The notes under the pieces were generated by a model. It did no database searches. It was not told the origin of the DNA and was given only the letters and a program-made list of their open reading frames with translations. Source: an uncultured Acidobacteriia bacterium (GTDB lineage: Bacteria; Acidobacteriota; Terriglobia; Bryobacterales; Bryobacteraceae). From it: a stretch of 64,000 nucleotides of DNA. Shown here piece by piece: positions 16,337-25,057 of the stretch. The stretch is from assembly GCA_903929755.1 (NCBI GenBank), contig CAIYVZ010000034.1, positions 1 to 64,000 of the forward strand. Direction: 5' to 3'. The number at the start of each line of letters is the position of its first letter. Position 1 is the stretch's first letter. Position numbers and translations under genes: made by a program.

Positions 16337-17089
16337 ATGAAGATGGTGCGCGGCTGGGGGCTGATATTGTGCGCGGGCGCTGCGATGGCGCAAGGCCAGA
16401 GCGGGGGGATTCCCGACCTCCGGATGGGGCGGCAGTTCTATCTGGGGCATTGCGCCCAGTGCCACGGGCCGGAGGGTGAGGGCGGCCGGGGTGTGAATCT
16501 GACCACGGGGCAGTACCGTTTGAGCCGGACGGATGACGACCTGCTGCGGGTGATTCAGGGGGGCGTGCCGGGGACGGAGATGCCGCCCTCGCGGCTGCCG
16601 GTTTCGGATATTCGTCGGGTGGTGGAGTATGTGCGGAGTCTGGGCGCGGCCGGGGCGCAGGAGAAAGCGGCGGGTGATGCGGCGGCGGGCGCGGTGGTCT
16701 ACGGGCGTCTGGGGTGTAGCGGGTGTCATGTGGTGGCGGGGAAGGGCGGGAGCCTGGGGCCGTCGCTGGACAGCATCGGGCTGCGGCGGTCACTGAAGTT
16801 TCTGCGGGAGTCGCTGGTGACGCCGGAGGCGTTCGTGGCGAAGGCGTATGTGGGGGCGTCGGCGGTGACCAGGACGGGGGAGCGGGTGACGGGGGTGCGG
16901 CTGAATGAGGACGACTATTCGCTGCAGATTCGCGATGCCAGGGAGAAGGTCCATTCGTTTTCTAAGGCGAAGCTGGAGACATTCCGGCGGCTGGATTCCT
17001 CTTTGATGCCGGCGTACGGCAAGCTGCCGGCGGTGGACCTGGAGAACCTGATTGCGTATTTGAGTTCTCTTCGGGCGGCGGGTGAATAA
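16337..17089 (+). CDS. Dihaem cytochrome c
   Basis: 250 residues with a signal peptide (to about AMAQG). Two CxxCH sites are seen: CAQCH (39-43) and CSGCH (127-131). The first domain resembles class I cytochromes that accept electrons from PQQ dehydrogenases (MPPSRLPVSDIRRVVEYVRS). The second resembles the Planctomycete-type putative haem-binding domain (VVYGRLGCSGCHVV, then ESLVTPEAFVAKAY). It precedes the PQQ dehydrogenase gene by 13 nt, so it is probably that enzyme's periplasmic electron acceptor. Confidence 0.88.
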   Translation: MKMVRGWGLILCAGAAMAQGQSGGIPDLRMGRQFYLGHCAQCHGPEGEGGRGVNLTTGQYRLSRTDDDLLRVIQGGVPGTEMPPSRLPVSDIRRVVEYVRSLGAAGAQEKAAGDAAAGAVVYGRLGCSGCHVVAGKGGSLGPSLDSIGLRRSLKFLRESLVTPEAFVAKAYVGASAVTRTGERVTGVRLNEDDYSLQIRDAREKVHSFSKAKLETFRRLDSSLMPAYGKLPAVDLENLIAYLSSLRAAGE

Positions 17090-17102
17090 GGTGAAAAAGT
17101 CA

Positions 17103-18683
17103 ATGAAGATCCTGAGTTTTCTGGCTGCCTGCGGGATGGTACTGCAGGCGCAGGTTCCGTTTGAGCGCCTGGTGGGTGCGGACAGCGAGCCGCAGAACTG
17201 GCTGACGTATTCGGGTAACTTTGCGGGACACCAGCACAGCGGGCTGAAACAGATTAATCCGGCGACGGTGTCGAAGCTGCAGCCGAAGTGGATGTATCAG
17301 ATGCGGACGACACACAAGGGTGAATCGACGCCGCTGGTGGTGGACGGGGTGATGTATGTGACGCGGTCGCCGAACGATGTGATTGCGCTGGATGCGGCGA
17401 CGGGGCGGAAGCTGTGGGAGTTCGATTACAAGCTGCCGGCGAAGGTGATTGTGTGCTGCGGGCAGGTGAACCGGGGTCTGGCGATTCTGGGGGGCCACGT
17501 GTTTATGTCGACGGTGGATGCGTGGGTGCTGGCGCTGGATGCGCGGTCGGGGCGGTTGCTGTGGAAGACGCAGATGGCGAATTATCTGGATGGGTACGGC
17601 TCGACTTCGGCTCCGATTGTGGCGCGGGATAAGTTGATTGTGGGGATGGCCGGGGGCGAGTACGGGGCGCGTGGCTTTATTGACGGGTATGACGTGGCGA
17701 CGGGGAAGAGGGCGTGGCGTTTCTATACGACGGCCGGGCCGGACGATCCGAACGCGGCGAGCTGGGCGGGCGATTCCTGGAAGACGGGCGGGGCAACCAC
17801 CTGGACGACGGGCGCGTATGATCCGGAACTGAACCTGGTTTACTGGGGGACGGGGAATCCGGGGCCGGATTACAACGGGGATGTGCGGAAGGGCGACAAT
17901 CTGTACTCCGATTCCGTGGTGGCGCTGGATGCGGCGACGGGGAAGCGGAAGTGGCACTTTCAGTTCACGCCCCATGACATGCATGACTGGGATTCGAACC
18001 AGACTCCGGTGTTGTTTAATGCGGAGTTTCGGGGGCGGCAGCGGAAGCTGCTGATGCAGGCGAACCGGAACGCGTTCTTCTATCTGCTGGACCGGGAGAC
18101 GGGCGAGTTTTTGCTGGCGCGTCCTTATGAGAAGCAGACGTGGGCGAAGGAGATTGATGAGCAGGGGCGACCGGTGCGGCTGCCGGGGACGTTGCCGACG
18201 GAGGCGGGTGTCGCGGTGTGGCCGGCGGCGACGGGGGGGACGAACTGGTATTCGCCGAGTTACAGTCCCGAGCAGAAGCTATTGTATGTAGCGACGCGCG
18301 AGGAGGGTGAAGTTTTCTATCGGGCGGCCGCGCCGTATTCACCGGGTAATTACTTTTTGGGGGGCGAACACAAGCCGGTGCCGGGCGAGTTTCCGACGGG
18401 GGCGATTCGGGCGATTTCACCTTTGACGGGCGAGATTGTGTGGACGCACAAGCTGCTGACGCCTCCCTGGGCGGGAGTCATGGCGACGGCGGGTGGCCTG
18501 GTGTTTGGCGGCACGAACGAGGGGAATTTCTTCGCTTTGGATGGGGCGACGGGTAAGGATTTGTGGCACTTCCCGACGGGGGACAAGATTACTGCCAACC
18601 CGATCTCGTATGGAGTGGACGGGAAGCAGTACGTGGCGATTGTGGCGGGGGATGTGTTGATTAGTTTTGGGCTGGAGCAATAA
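17103..18683 (+). CDS. PQQ-dependent dehydrogenase (quinoprotein alcohol dehydrogenase-like)
   Basis: 526 residues with a signal peptide (SFLAACGMVLQAQ). The eight-bladed PQQ propeller is shown by repeated VIALDAATGRKLWEF-type W motifs. The vicinal Cys pair VIVCCGQVNRG, typical of methanol/ethanol dehydrogenases, is present. The putative catalytic Asp lies in TPHDMHDWDSNQTPVL; the residue two after it is Asn, not the Asp that marks lanthanide-dependent XoxF enzymes. The ATG at 17103 is preferred over a GTG at 17091. It is coupled to the cytochrome c gene, and periplasmic oxidation of an alcohol or polyol is inferred. Confidence 0.88.
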   Translation: MKILSFLAACGMVLQAQVPFERLVGADSEPQNWLTYSGNFAGHQHSGLKQINPATVSKLQPKWMYQMRTTHKGESTPLVVDGVMYVTRSPNDVIALDAATGRKLWEFDYKLPAKVIVCCGQVNRGLAILGGHVFMSTVDAWVLALDARSGRLLWKTQMANYLDGYGSTSAPIVARDKLIVGMAGGEYGARGFIDGYDVATGKRAWRFYTTAGPDDPNAASWAGDSWKTGGATTWTTGAYDPELNLVYWGTGNPGPDYNGDVRKGDNLYSDSVVALDAATGKRKWHFQFTPHDMHDWDSNQTPVLFNAEFRGRQRKLLMQANRNAFFYLLDRETGEFLLARPYEKQTWAKEIDEQGRPVRLPGTLPTEAGVAVWPAATGGTNWYSPSYSPEQKLLYVATREEGEVFYRAAAPYSPGNYFLGGEHKPVPGEFPTGAIRAISPLTGEIVWTHKLLTPPWAGVMATAGGLVFGGTNEGNFFALDGATGKDLWHFPTGDKITANPISYGVDGKQYVAIVAGDVLISFGLEQ

Positions 18684-18883
18684 TCGGGGCGGCGTGTTGA
18701 TTTGACCGGACAGCTCACCTGTTCACGACACATCGCAAGGCGGGCTATTCCGGCCACGCAACGGATCGTGATATCTTAGAAACCGCGTCTGGATTCGGGC
18801 CGCACTGTTTGCACAGAGCGGAAGGAAGATTCCCGCCAGACAAGCGTATCCAGTTGTTGTGAAGTCACACTTTCGTTCAATTA

Positions 18884-21800
18884 ATGAGGTCCGTTCCGTT
18901 GAAGAATCGTTCAAAACTGCTCCTGTTCCCGGCTATGCTGGGCCTGTTGCTCTCAATGCCAGGCGTGCTTTCCGCCCAAAGTGGCGCGGCCACCATCCAG
19001 GGCACGGTAGAGGACACCTCCTCTTCCGCTATTCCCGGCGCGGTCATCAAGACCGTCAACACGGCCACCGGCGTTGCCATTGAAAGCACCGCCAACACCT
19101 CCGGCTTCTACGCCATCAAGGGCCTGGGCGCCGGCAACTATACGGTTAGCTTCAGTGCGCGTGGCATGAAGAACTCTGAGACCAGTCTGACTCTCCAGAA
19201 CGGTCAGGTTTTGATCCTGAACCGGCAGATGACGATTGGTGAGGTTTCGGAAAAAGTCACAGTGACCGCTGAAACCATTCAGCTGGCTACCTATGACAGT
19301 GGTACGGTCAATACCCAGCTCGACGCCGCCCGTATCGAGCAACTGCCGCAGAACGGCAGAAGCGTGCTCGGTCTGGCGCAGAACACCGTTCCCGGCCTGG
19401 AAGCCGGTGGCACCCGCGCCAACGGCCTGATGGGCGAGGCGATGGAATATTCGCAGGATGGCGCCCCCATGACCAACCGCAACTTCGGCAGCGCCGGCAA
19501 CACGGCGCAGTCCACGCTGCCCGATCCCGACGCGGTACAGGAAGTGCGTTTCGAAACGCTGAACTCCAGTGCCCAGTTCGCGACGCCGGCCACGGTGATC
19601 CTGACAACGAAGTCTGGTTCGAACCAGATCCACGGATCCGTCTTTGAAACATCCCGCAACAACTACTTCGGCATCGCCCGTGCGCGGCAGGATCCTGCCA
19701 ACCTGGTGGCTCCCCAGTTGATCCGCAACGAATTCGGTGGTTCGGTCGGCGGGCCTATTACCATCCCGAAGCTCTATGACGGTAAGAACAGGACCTTCTT
19801 CTTCTTCGCCTATGAACGCTTCTCACTCCGCCGGGCAAGCCAGCAGCTGATGTCTGTTCCCACTTCTGCCATGCGCAACGGCGATTTCAGCGGCCTGGTA
19901 AACAGCGCGGGTATCCTGCAGCAGCTGTACGACCCCAATTCCACCCAGAGCGCGGCTCTGGGATACGCACGCACCCCGTTCCCGAGCAATCAGATCCCGA
20001 TCTCGCGGATGAGCCCCCTGGCGAAGACCCTTTACGCGGCGACGCCGTTGCCCACCTCGGCTGACAACCCGATGGTGAACGTCAACCTGACGGGCCCGAA
20101 TCCAACGCAGCAGACGGTACCGAACTACACGACCCGTCTCGATCATGTTTTCGACGAAAAGAACCGTGTCTATTTCCGCTTCACCGATATCCGCCAGACC
20201 CAGCAGGCTCTGCGGAACTATCCGTCCAACTCGCCGGCCAACATTGAAACTTCGGAACTGAAGGCTGGTTCCACCGGATACCAGCAGATCCCGGTACAAA
20301 CCATTTCGGGCGCCATTGGCTACTCCAAGACGTTCTCCCCCACCTTCTTCTCCGAGACCATCGCCAGCATGCAGTGGCAGCGCATGTATGTGCAGGGTAA
20401 TGAAGCTTCACTGGGCAACTTCGAGAAGCAGCTTGGGCTGCCCAACAACTTTGGCAACGTCGGCTTCCCCGATATCGGCGCCAACCTCTTCATGCCGTAC
20501 GGCGGTTCGCAGTGGTACTACGGTATGAGTCAGCGTGTTTCCACGATCGACGAGAACCTGAACAAGATCTGGGGAAAACACCAGCTGGCGTTCGGCTTCC
20601 GTTTCCGTCACGAACACTTCGCCTACCTCTCGGATCGCTCACCCGACCAGATCGCATTCACCAACCTGGCCACGGCGGTCTATGACCCCACAACCGGGGC
20701 GAACTACGGCGCCCGTCCGAACACCGGCAACCAGAATGCGGACTTCTTTCTGGGCGCGGCGTCCAGCTACAGCCAGCGCCTGAACGCGCCTTTCAACATC
20801 AGTTCACTGCGCGAGTACGATTCTTACGCCCAGGACAACTGGCGCGTTTCTTCGCGTCTGACGCTGAACTTCGGACTTCGCTGGGAAGCGCACAATGCGC
20901 CCCTCGCCTCCAACGATTACATGGTGGCCTTTGACGCGAAGAACAAGGCTCTGGCTTTCCCGCAGGACCTGAGCTACTACGTAAAGGCTGGCCTGACAAC
21001 GGAATCGCTTCTCACCAACCTGCGGAATCTGGGAGTGAAGTTTGAAACCCTCAAAGAGGGTGGCATGCCGGAGCACGGCTTTAGCGCCGCAAACTGGAAT
21101 TTCCTGCCTCGGATCGGTTTTGCCTACTCTCCCGGTTTCGGCCGGAACGGGACGGTGATTCGCGGTGGTTATGGCGAATACGTCTACCCTGTGCCGGTCC
21201 GGAACTCGATTCGTTACCTGACCTCCAGCTATCCCTTCACGGCAGCTTATTCGCAGAGCTACACTTCGGCCGCCCAGGCTCCTGACGGACTGCCGAATTA
21301 TCTGCTGCGTGCGCCCCAGTCCATCGTGGCCGGGCGTAATTCGGCCAACGTTGTGGATACGCAGTCGACGACAGCTCTGCTGCCCGGAATCGGCACCGGC
21401 ACGGTTATCAGTGCCGACTATCCGCCCGCCCGTGTGCAGGAGGCGAACTTCACCATCGAGCAGCCTTTCAAGGACGGCTCGGTGTTACGCGCCTCTTATG
21501 TCTTCACCCACGGCGAGCACCTGGACCAGAACTTCCAGTTCAACGACGCCCCGTCCACCTACGTGTGGCAGGCAAACACCGGGACGACTCCGCCGACCGG
21601 AACCTTCGCCGGCGTTGCAACCCGGCCCTACGACAACCGGACCTGGGGCGGTATCACCCAGTCCACCAAGTTGGGCTTCTCAAACGACGCGGCACTGCAG
21701 GTGAACTACCAGCGCCCCTACCGGAAGGGCTACGGCTACCAGGCCTTCTATGTCCTCTCCAAGGCCTACCGCGTTGGCGGGAACACGTTCCGCGACAACA

Positions 21801-22609
21801 TCGTCTATCCCGCCTCACTGTACGCTCCCGGCGTGATCCCGAAGGGTATGGATGTCGGCACCCCGCTCAACCCCAGCCGTGAATTCAACCGCTGGCAGAA
21901 CTACCGCCTCGACACGGCCATTCCCATGCACCGCCTGACGTTCAACGGGCTGGTGGATGTGCCGTTCGGCAAAGACCGCCGCTTCCTGAAGAACTCCAAC
22001 CGCTTCGTCGACGCCCTTTTGGGTGGTTACCAGGTCGCTTTCGTCGGGACCATGGTGTCGCAGTCCTTCCAGGTGGGCACGGGCAACTGGGGTGCCACGA
22101 ACCCGATCACGGTTTACAAGGACAGCGTTCCGGTCACCGACTGCCGTTCCGGTGTCTGCCGTCCCTCGTACATGTGGTTTAACGGGTATCTGGCTCCCAC
22201 GGTCATCAATGCCGCTTCTCGTGGCGTTCAGGGCGTGCCGGCTGGCTACCAGCCTTATCTCGCCCCCATCAACAACACTCCTGGAACTGCGAACTTCGGC
22301 AACAACAACGTCCTGCAGACACTGAACAACGGCCAGACGGTTAACACCGCCTTCTCGCCGGGTCCTCTGGGTGCCCAACCCTTCAATGCGATGGTCCTGC
22401 AGGGCCCCCGCAACTTCCAGGCTGACATCTCGATCTACAAGGAGTTCCGAATCAACGAACGATACAAACTCCGTGTGAACGTAGACGCCTTCAACGCCTT
22501 CAACATCCAGGGCTTTGTTAATCCCAACGCAACGGACGGAATCCAGTCCCTGCAGACGTCCTACTGGACGCCTCGCCAGGTTCAGTTCTCTGGCCGTCTG
22601 TCGTTCTAA
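18884..22609 (+). CDS. TonB-dependent receptor with carboxypeptidase-regulatory domain (Oar-like)
   Basis: 1241 residues, the largest protein of the window. Signal peptide (ends near GVLSAQS), regulatory beta-sandwich (about 35-120: TIQGTVEDTSSSAIPGAVIK), plug (IEQLPQNGRSVLGLAQNTVP) and a barrel ending FSGRLSF. Its plug carries EYSQDGAPMTNRN where the 7332 receptor has FLFDGIDDNE, so the ligand is probably different. It follows the PQQ dehydrogenase by 200 bp on the same strand but may have its own promoter. A stem-loop terminator follows. Confidence 0.92.
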   Translation: MRSVPLKNRSKLLLFPAMLGLLLSMPGVLSAQSGAATIQGTVEDTSSSAIPGAVIKTVNTATGVAIESTANTSGFYAIKGLGAGNYTVSFSARGMKNSETSLTLQNGQVLILNRQMTIGEVSEKVTVTAETIQLATYDSGTVNTQLDAARIEQLPQNGRSVLGLAQNTVPGLEAGGTRANGLMGEAMEYSQDGAPMTNRNFGSAGNTAQSTLPDPDAVQEVRFETLNSSAQFATPATVILTTKSGSNQIHGSVFETSRNNYFGIARARQDPANLVAPQLIRNEFGGSVGGPITIPKLYDGKNRTFFFFAYERFSLRRASQQLMSVPTSAMRNGDFSGLVNSAGILQQLYDPNSTQSAALGYARTPFPSNQIPISRMSPLAKTLYAATPLPTSADNPMVNVNLTGPNPTQQTVPNYTTRLDHVFDEKNRVYFRFTDIRQTQQALRNYPSNSPANIETSELKAGSTGYQQIPVQTISGAIGYSKTFSPTFFSETIASMQWQRMYVQGNEASLGNFEKQLGLPNNFGNVGFPDIGANLFMPYGGSQWYYGMSQRVSTIDENLNKIWGKHQLAFGFRFRHEHFAYLSDRSPDQIAFTNLATAVYDPTTGANYGARPNTGNQNADFFLGAASSYSQRLNAPFNISSLREYDSYAQDNWRVSSRLTLNFGLRWEAHNAPLASNDYMVAFDAKNKALAFPQDLSYYVKAGLTTESLLTNLRNLGVKFETLKEGGMPEHGFSAANWNFLPRIGFAYSPGFGRNGTVIRGGYGEYVYPVPVRNSIRYLTSSYPFTAAYSQSYTSAAQAPDGLPNYLLRAPQSIVAGRNSANVVDTQSTTALLPGIGTGTVISADYPPARVQEANFTIEQPFKDGSVLRASYVFTHGEHLDQNFQFNDAPSTYVWQANTGTTPPTGTFAGVATRPYDNRTWGGITQSTKLGFSNDAALQVNYQRPYRKGYGYQAFYVLSKAYRVGGNTFRDNIVYPASLYAPGVIPKGMDVGTPLNPSREFNRWQNYRLDTAIPMHRLTFNGLVDVPFGKDRRFLKNSNRFVDALLGGYQVAFVGTMVSQSFQVGTGNWGATNPITVYKDSVPVTDCRSGVCRPSYMWFNGYLAPTVINAASRGVQGVPAGYQPYLAPINNTPGTANFGNNNVLQTLNNGQTVNTAFSPGPLGAQPFNAMVLQGPRNFQADISIYKEFRINERYKLRVNVDAFNAFNIQGFVNPNATDGIQSLQTSYWTPRQVQFSGRLSF

Positions 22610-22655
22610 CTGGGCACACGGTCGAACTGATTAACGACCGCTAAACTCCCGCAGC

Positions 22656-22690
22656 AAAAGCGCCGCCTCCTCACGGAAGGCGGCGTTTTT
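22656..22690 (+). terminator. Rho-independent terminator
   Basis: CGCCGCCT/AGGCGGCG stem with A-tract upstream and TTTTT directly after, about 50 nt beyond the TonB receptor stop. Confidence 0.8.
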
Positions 22691-23041
22691 GCGTGCAGCC
22701 GGTTTTGTGAGAAACGGCAGCGCCGCGGGTGTGAGTACCGCGGACCAGAATGCGACAATCACTGAAAGCCTCCTTTTTACGCGCAGCGGGCTCTGCTCCT
22801 TCCGCGGGCAACACTTTCTCTGACCGCCGCCATTCCAGCATGCGGCAGAGTCTTCGCTTGACTTCCCGCCGCACCCTCGTTATTATCCTGGCAGCGATTT
22901 TTCTCAACGCCCGGCCCTGCTGCCGATGCGTTTTCTCTCAGGCTCCTGGTAAGCAGCCGTTGCCTTCTGCGTCGCAAGTCTCCCGGCGCATTCCCCTCCC
23001 ACCTTTGATCAACAGGAGTGTTCACTCCGGAGATATTATCC
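22691..23041. other. Intergenic region
   Basis: About 350 bp between the terminator and the aminotransferase. It contains an open frame (22750-23058) without any recognisable protein character. The end (atcaacaggagtgttcactccggag) lies just upstream of the aminotransferase ATG and contains an AGGAG and the small hairpin GGAGTGttCACTCC. Confidence 0.4.
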
Positions 23042-24232
23042 ATGTCATTGACGCTTAAGACTCAGGAATCCCTGCTGGAACGGGGATATTCGCGCCGGCA
23101 GATCAGCCGGATTTCATTGGGAGTTGCCGCCGCAGTGCCGTTTTTCAGCGAGTTTGCGCAGGCGCAGCAGGTGGCCCGGGCGGTTGGGCCTGCCGGGATG
23201 CGAGGGCCTCGCCCGTTTGACCCGGACGCTGTGGTGATCTCGTCGAACGAGAACCCGATGGGGCCTTGTAAAGAAGGCATTGAGGCGATGGCCCGGGTTG
23301 GGCCTTTGGGCTGGCGGTATCGGCCGCAGGGCGAGAACCTGGAGTTCGAATCGCTGCTGGCGAGCACGGAAAATCTGAAGCAGAATTACGCGGCAGGGTA
23401 TCCGGGATCGAGCATTCCGCTCGCGAGTTGCGTGCCGGCGTTTACGTCGCCCACGCGGAGCTGGGTGATGGCGAGCCCGGGATATGGCAGCGGCGCAGGC
23501 CGGTTTGTGGGCAACAAGGTGATAAAGGTTCCGCTGCGGGCGGATTATTCGCACGACGTGGAAGCGATGATTAAAGCCGATCCGAAGGCGGGCGCTTATT
23601 ACATCTGCAATCCGAACAACCCGACGGGCACGCTGACGCCGCGCAAGGATCTGGAATATATTCTGGCGAACAAGGCGAAGGACGCGGTGCTGATTGTGGA
23701 TGAAGCGTATGTTCATTTTGCCGGGCCGGAGAATTATTCCACTGAGCTGGTGAAGCAGGATAAGGACGTGGTAGTGCTGCGGACGTTCTCGAAGATCTAC
23801 GGGATGGCGGGACTTCGGGCTGGGGCGGCTTATGGACGTCCGGATCTGCTGGCGAAGATTGCGGACTATGGACGAGGCGGGAATCTGCCGGTGACGGCTA
23901 CGGCGTGCGCGGCGGCGAGCATGAAGGTGGCCGGGCTGATGAAAGATCGCCTGGCGATTAATAAGAAGAACCGCGAGTATACGTATGAGCACCTGGATAA
24001 GATCGGCGCGAGCTATATTCCATCGACCTCGAACTTCTTCATGATGTCAGTGAAGGGCTTCACCGGGGCACAGATTGGGACGGCGATGGCGGCGAAGAAA
24101 ATTATGCTGGCGGGGAACCGGTGGCCGGAATGGCCGCAGCACATTCGCGTGACGGTGGGGACTTATGAGGAGATGACGAAGTTCAACGCGGCGATTGCCC
24201 AGGTGGTGAAGGACGGTCCGGCGAAGGGATAA
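23042..24232 (+). CDS. Tat-exported PLP aminotransferase, histidinol-phosphate aminotransferase-like
   Basis: 396 residues. The N-terminus has a twin-arginine signal (SRRQISRISLGVAAAVPFFS, RR at 18-19), followed by a class I/II aminotransferase: SSNENPMGP (substrate arm), CNPNNPTGTL, VDEAYVHF and the PLP lysine K251 in RTFSKIYGMAGLRAG. The fold is that of HisC, but cytosolic HisC has no Tat leader. Folded, cofactor-loaded export suggests a periplasmic role other than histidine synthesis. The ATG at 23042 is preferred to an upstream alternative start. Confidence 0.85.
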   Translation: MSLTLKTQESLLERGYSRRQISRISLGVAAAVPFFSEFAQAQQVARAVGPAGMRGPRPFDPDAVVISSNENPMGPCKEGIEAMARVGPLGWRYRPQGENLEFESLLASTENLKQNYAAGYPGSSIPLASCVPAFTSPTRSWVMASPGYGSGAGRFVGNKVIKVPLRADYSHDVEAMIKADPKAGAYYICNPNNPTGTLTPRKDLEYILANKAKDAVLIVDEAYVHFAGPENYSTELVKQDKDVVVLRTFSKIYGMAGLRAGAAYGRPDLLAKIADYGRGGNLPVTATACAAASMKVAGLMKDRLAINKKNREYTYEHLDKIGASYIPSTSNFFMMSVKGFTGAQIGTAMAAKKIMLAGNRWPEWPQHIRVTVGTYEEMTKFNAAIAQVVKDGPAKG

Positions 24233-24976
24233 GGGCCTGGGTCGGTTTGAAACAGAGGGAGGTGGCCTTCGGGCTGCCTCCCTTTTCCGGTTTTGTGGGC
24301 GAGCCAGTTTCGCGATTGCATCCACGTGGATACCCGCGCAGTCGACGAGCGGGAACTCGCTGGTCTCTTCCTTGAAGGCGAGGGCGAGATCGGTGCCTCC
24401 GAGCATGATGGCTTCGGCCCCCTGTTCCTGGATTAGCCTTTCGCAGGCGGTGTCGAAGATGCGGCGCTGCGCCTGGGTGACGGTGCCGGCGGTCGCCATG
24501 GAGCTGTACGCGTTGTGAACGTCGTCGAGTTCGGAGCCAGCCGGCGGGAGGACGGTGGCACTGGTGATGCCTCCGTAGAACCGCGTCTCCATCACGGTGC
24601 GGGTGCCGAGAATACCAAGGCGTTTGAGGCCACGGGATTCGACAGCGCGTGTGACTTCGGTGAGCAGATTGACGACGGGCAGGGGCGATTCCGCCTCGAA
24701 GGCTTTGATGCAGAAGTGTCCGGCGATGGAGGTGACGACGACGCAATCGGCGCTGGCGGAAACCAGGCGTTTTGTGAGGCGGGAGTAGATGGCGACCTGC
24801 GCTTCCTGATCGTTGCTGGTCAGATTACGGAGGAGCGTTGGCGTGTCGGCATGGACGATGGTCAGTTCGAGGGACGCCTGGCGGGCGGCGAAGGTGGCGA
24901 TGAGCCGCCGGTAATAGAAATCGGTTGCGGCGGGGCCGATGCCCCCGATGAGACCTATGTGCATTTCGTGGGGCAT
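24047..24976 (-). CDS. Aspartate/glutamate racemase-family protein lacking both catalytic Cys
   Basis: The first 230 residues are an Asp/Glu racemase fold: IGLIGGIGPAATDFYYRRLI, HADTPTLLRN, RRIFDTACERLIQEQGAEAI. In the usual places of the two catalytic cysteines (CNTxH and GCTE) it has VVVTSIAGH and MLGGTDL, so both are replaced. After residue 230 the frame lacks the expected stop and runs 80 more residues of Arg/Pro/His-rich sequence antisense to the aminotransferase 3' end. That tail is probably not a folded domain. Racemase activity is doubtful; a binding or modified enzymatic role is possible. Confidence 0.78.
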   Translation of the reverse strand: MPHEMHIGLIGGIGPAATDFYYRRLIATFAARQASLELTIVHADTPTLLRNLTSNDQEAQVAIYSRLTKRLVSASADCVVVTSIAGHFCIKAFEAESPLPVVNLLTEVTRAVESRGLKRLGILGTRTVMETRFYGGITSATVLPPAGSELDDVHNAYSSMATAGTVTQAQRRIFDTACERLIQEQGAEAIMLGGTDLALAFKEETSEFPLVDCAGIHVDAIAKLARPQNRKREAARRPPPSVSNRPRPLSLRRTVLHHLGNRRVELRHLLISPHRHANVLRPFRPPVPRQHNFLRRHRRPNLCPGEALH

Positions 24977-24996
24977 TACTTAAGCTAAAAGAGCAA

Positions 24997-25030
24997 CGCC
25001 GCTGCCGGACTGTTGAGTCCGGCAGCGGCG
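24997..25030 (-). terminator. Terminator-like hairpin after the TonB receptor
   Basis: Perfect 15-bp stem (CGCCGCTGCCGGACT and its complement) with loop GTTG, 28 nt after the receptor stop on the minus strand; followed on that strand by TTGCTCTTTT. Confidence 0.75.
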
Positions 25031-25057
25031 CCTGAGTGAGTTGGGCCAGCCTGCCGG

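Noticed and set aside
18684-18883. Possible riboswitch or RNA leader before the second TonB receptor
   Set aside because: No known consensus or strong fold seen in the 200 bp; treated as an ordinary promoter region.
22750-23058. 102-codon ORF upstream of the aminotransferase
   Set aside because: Composition is unlike a protein (many Ser, Arg, Cys) and it overlaps the clearly better aminotransferase start.
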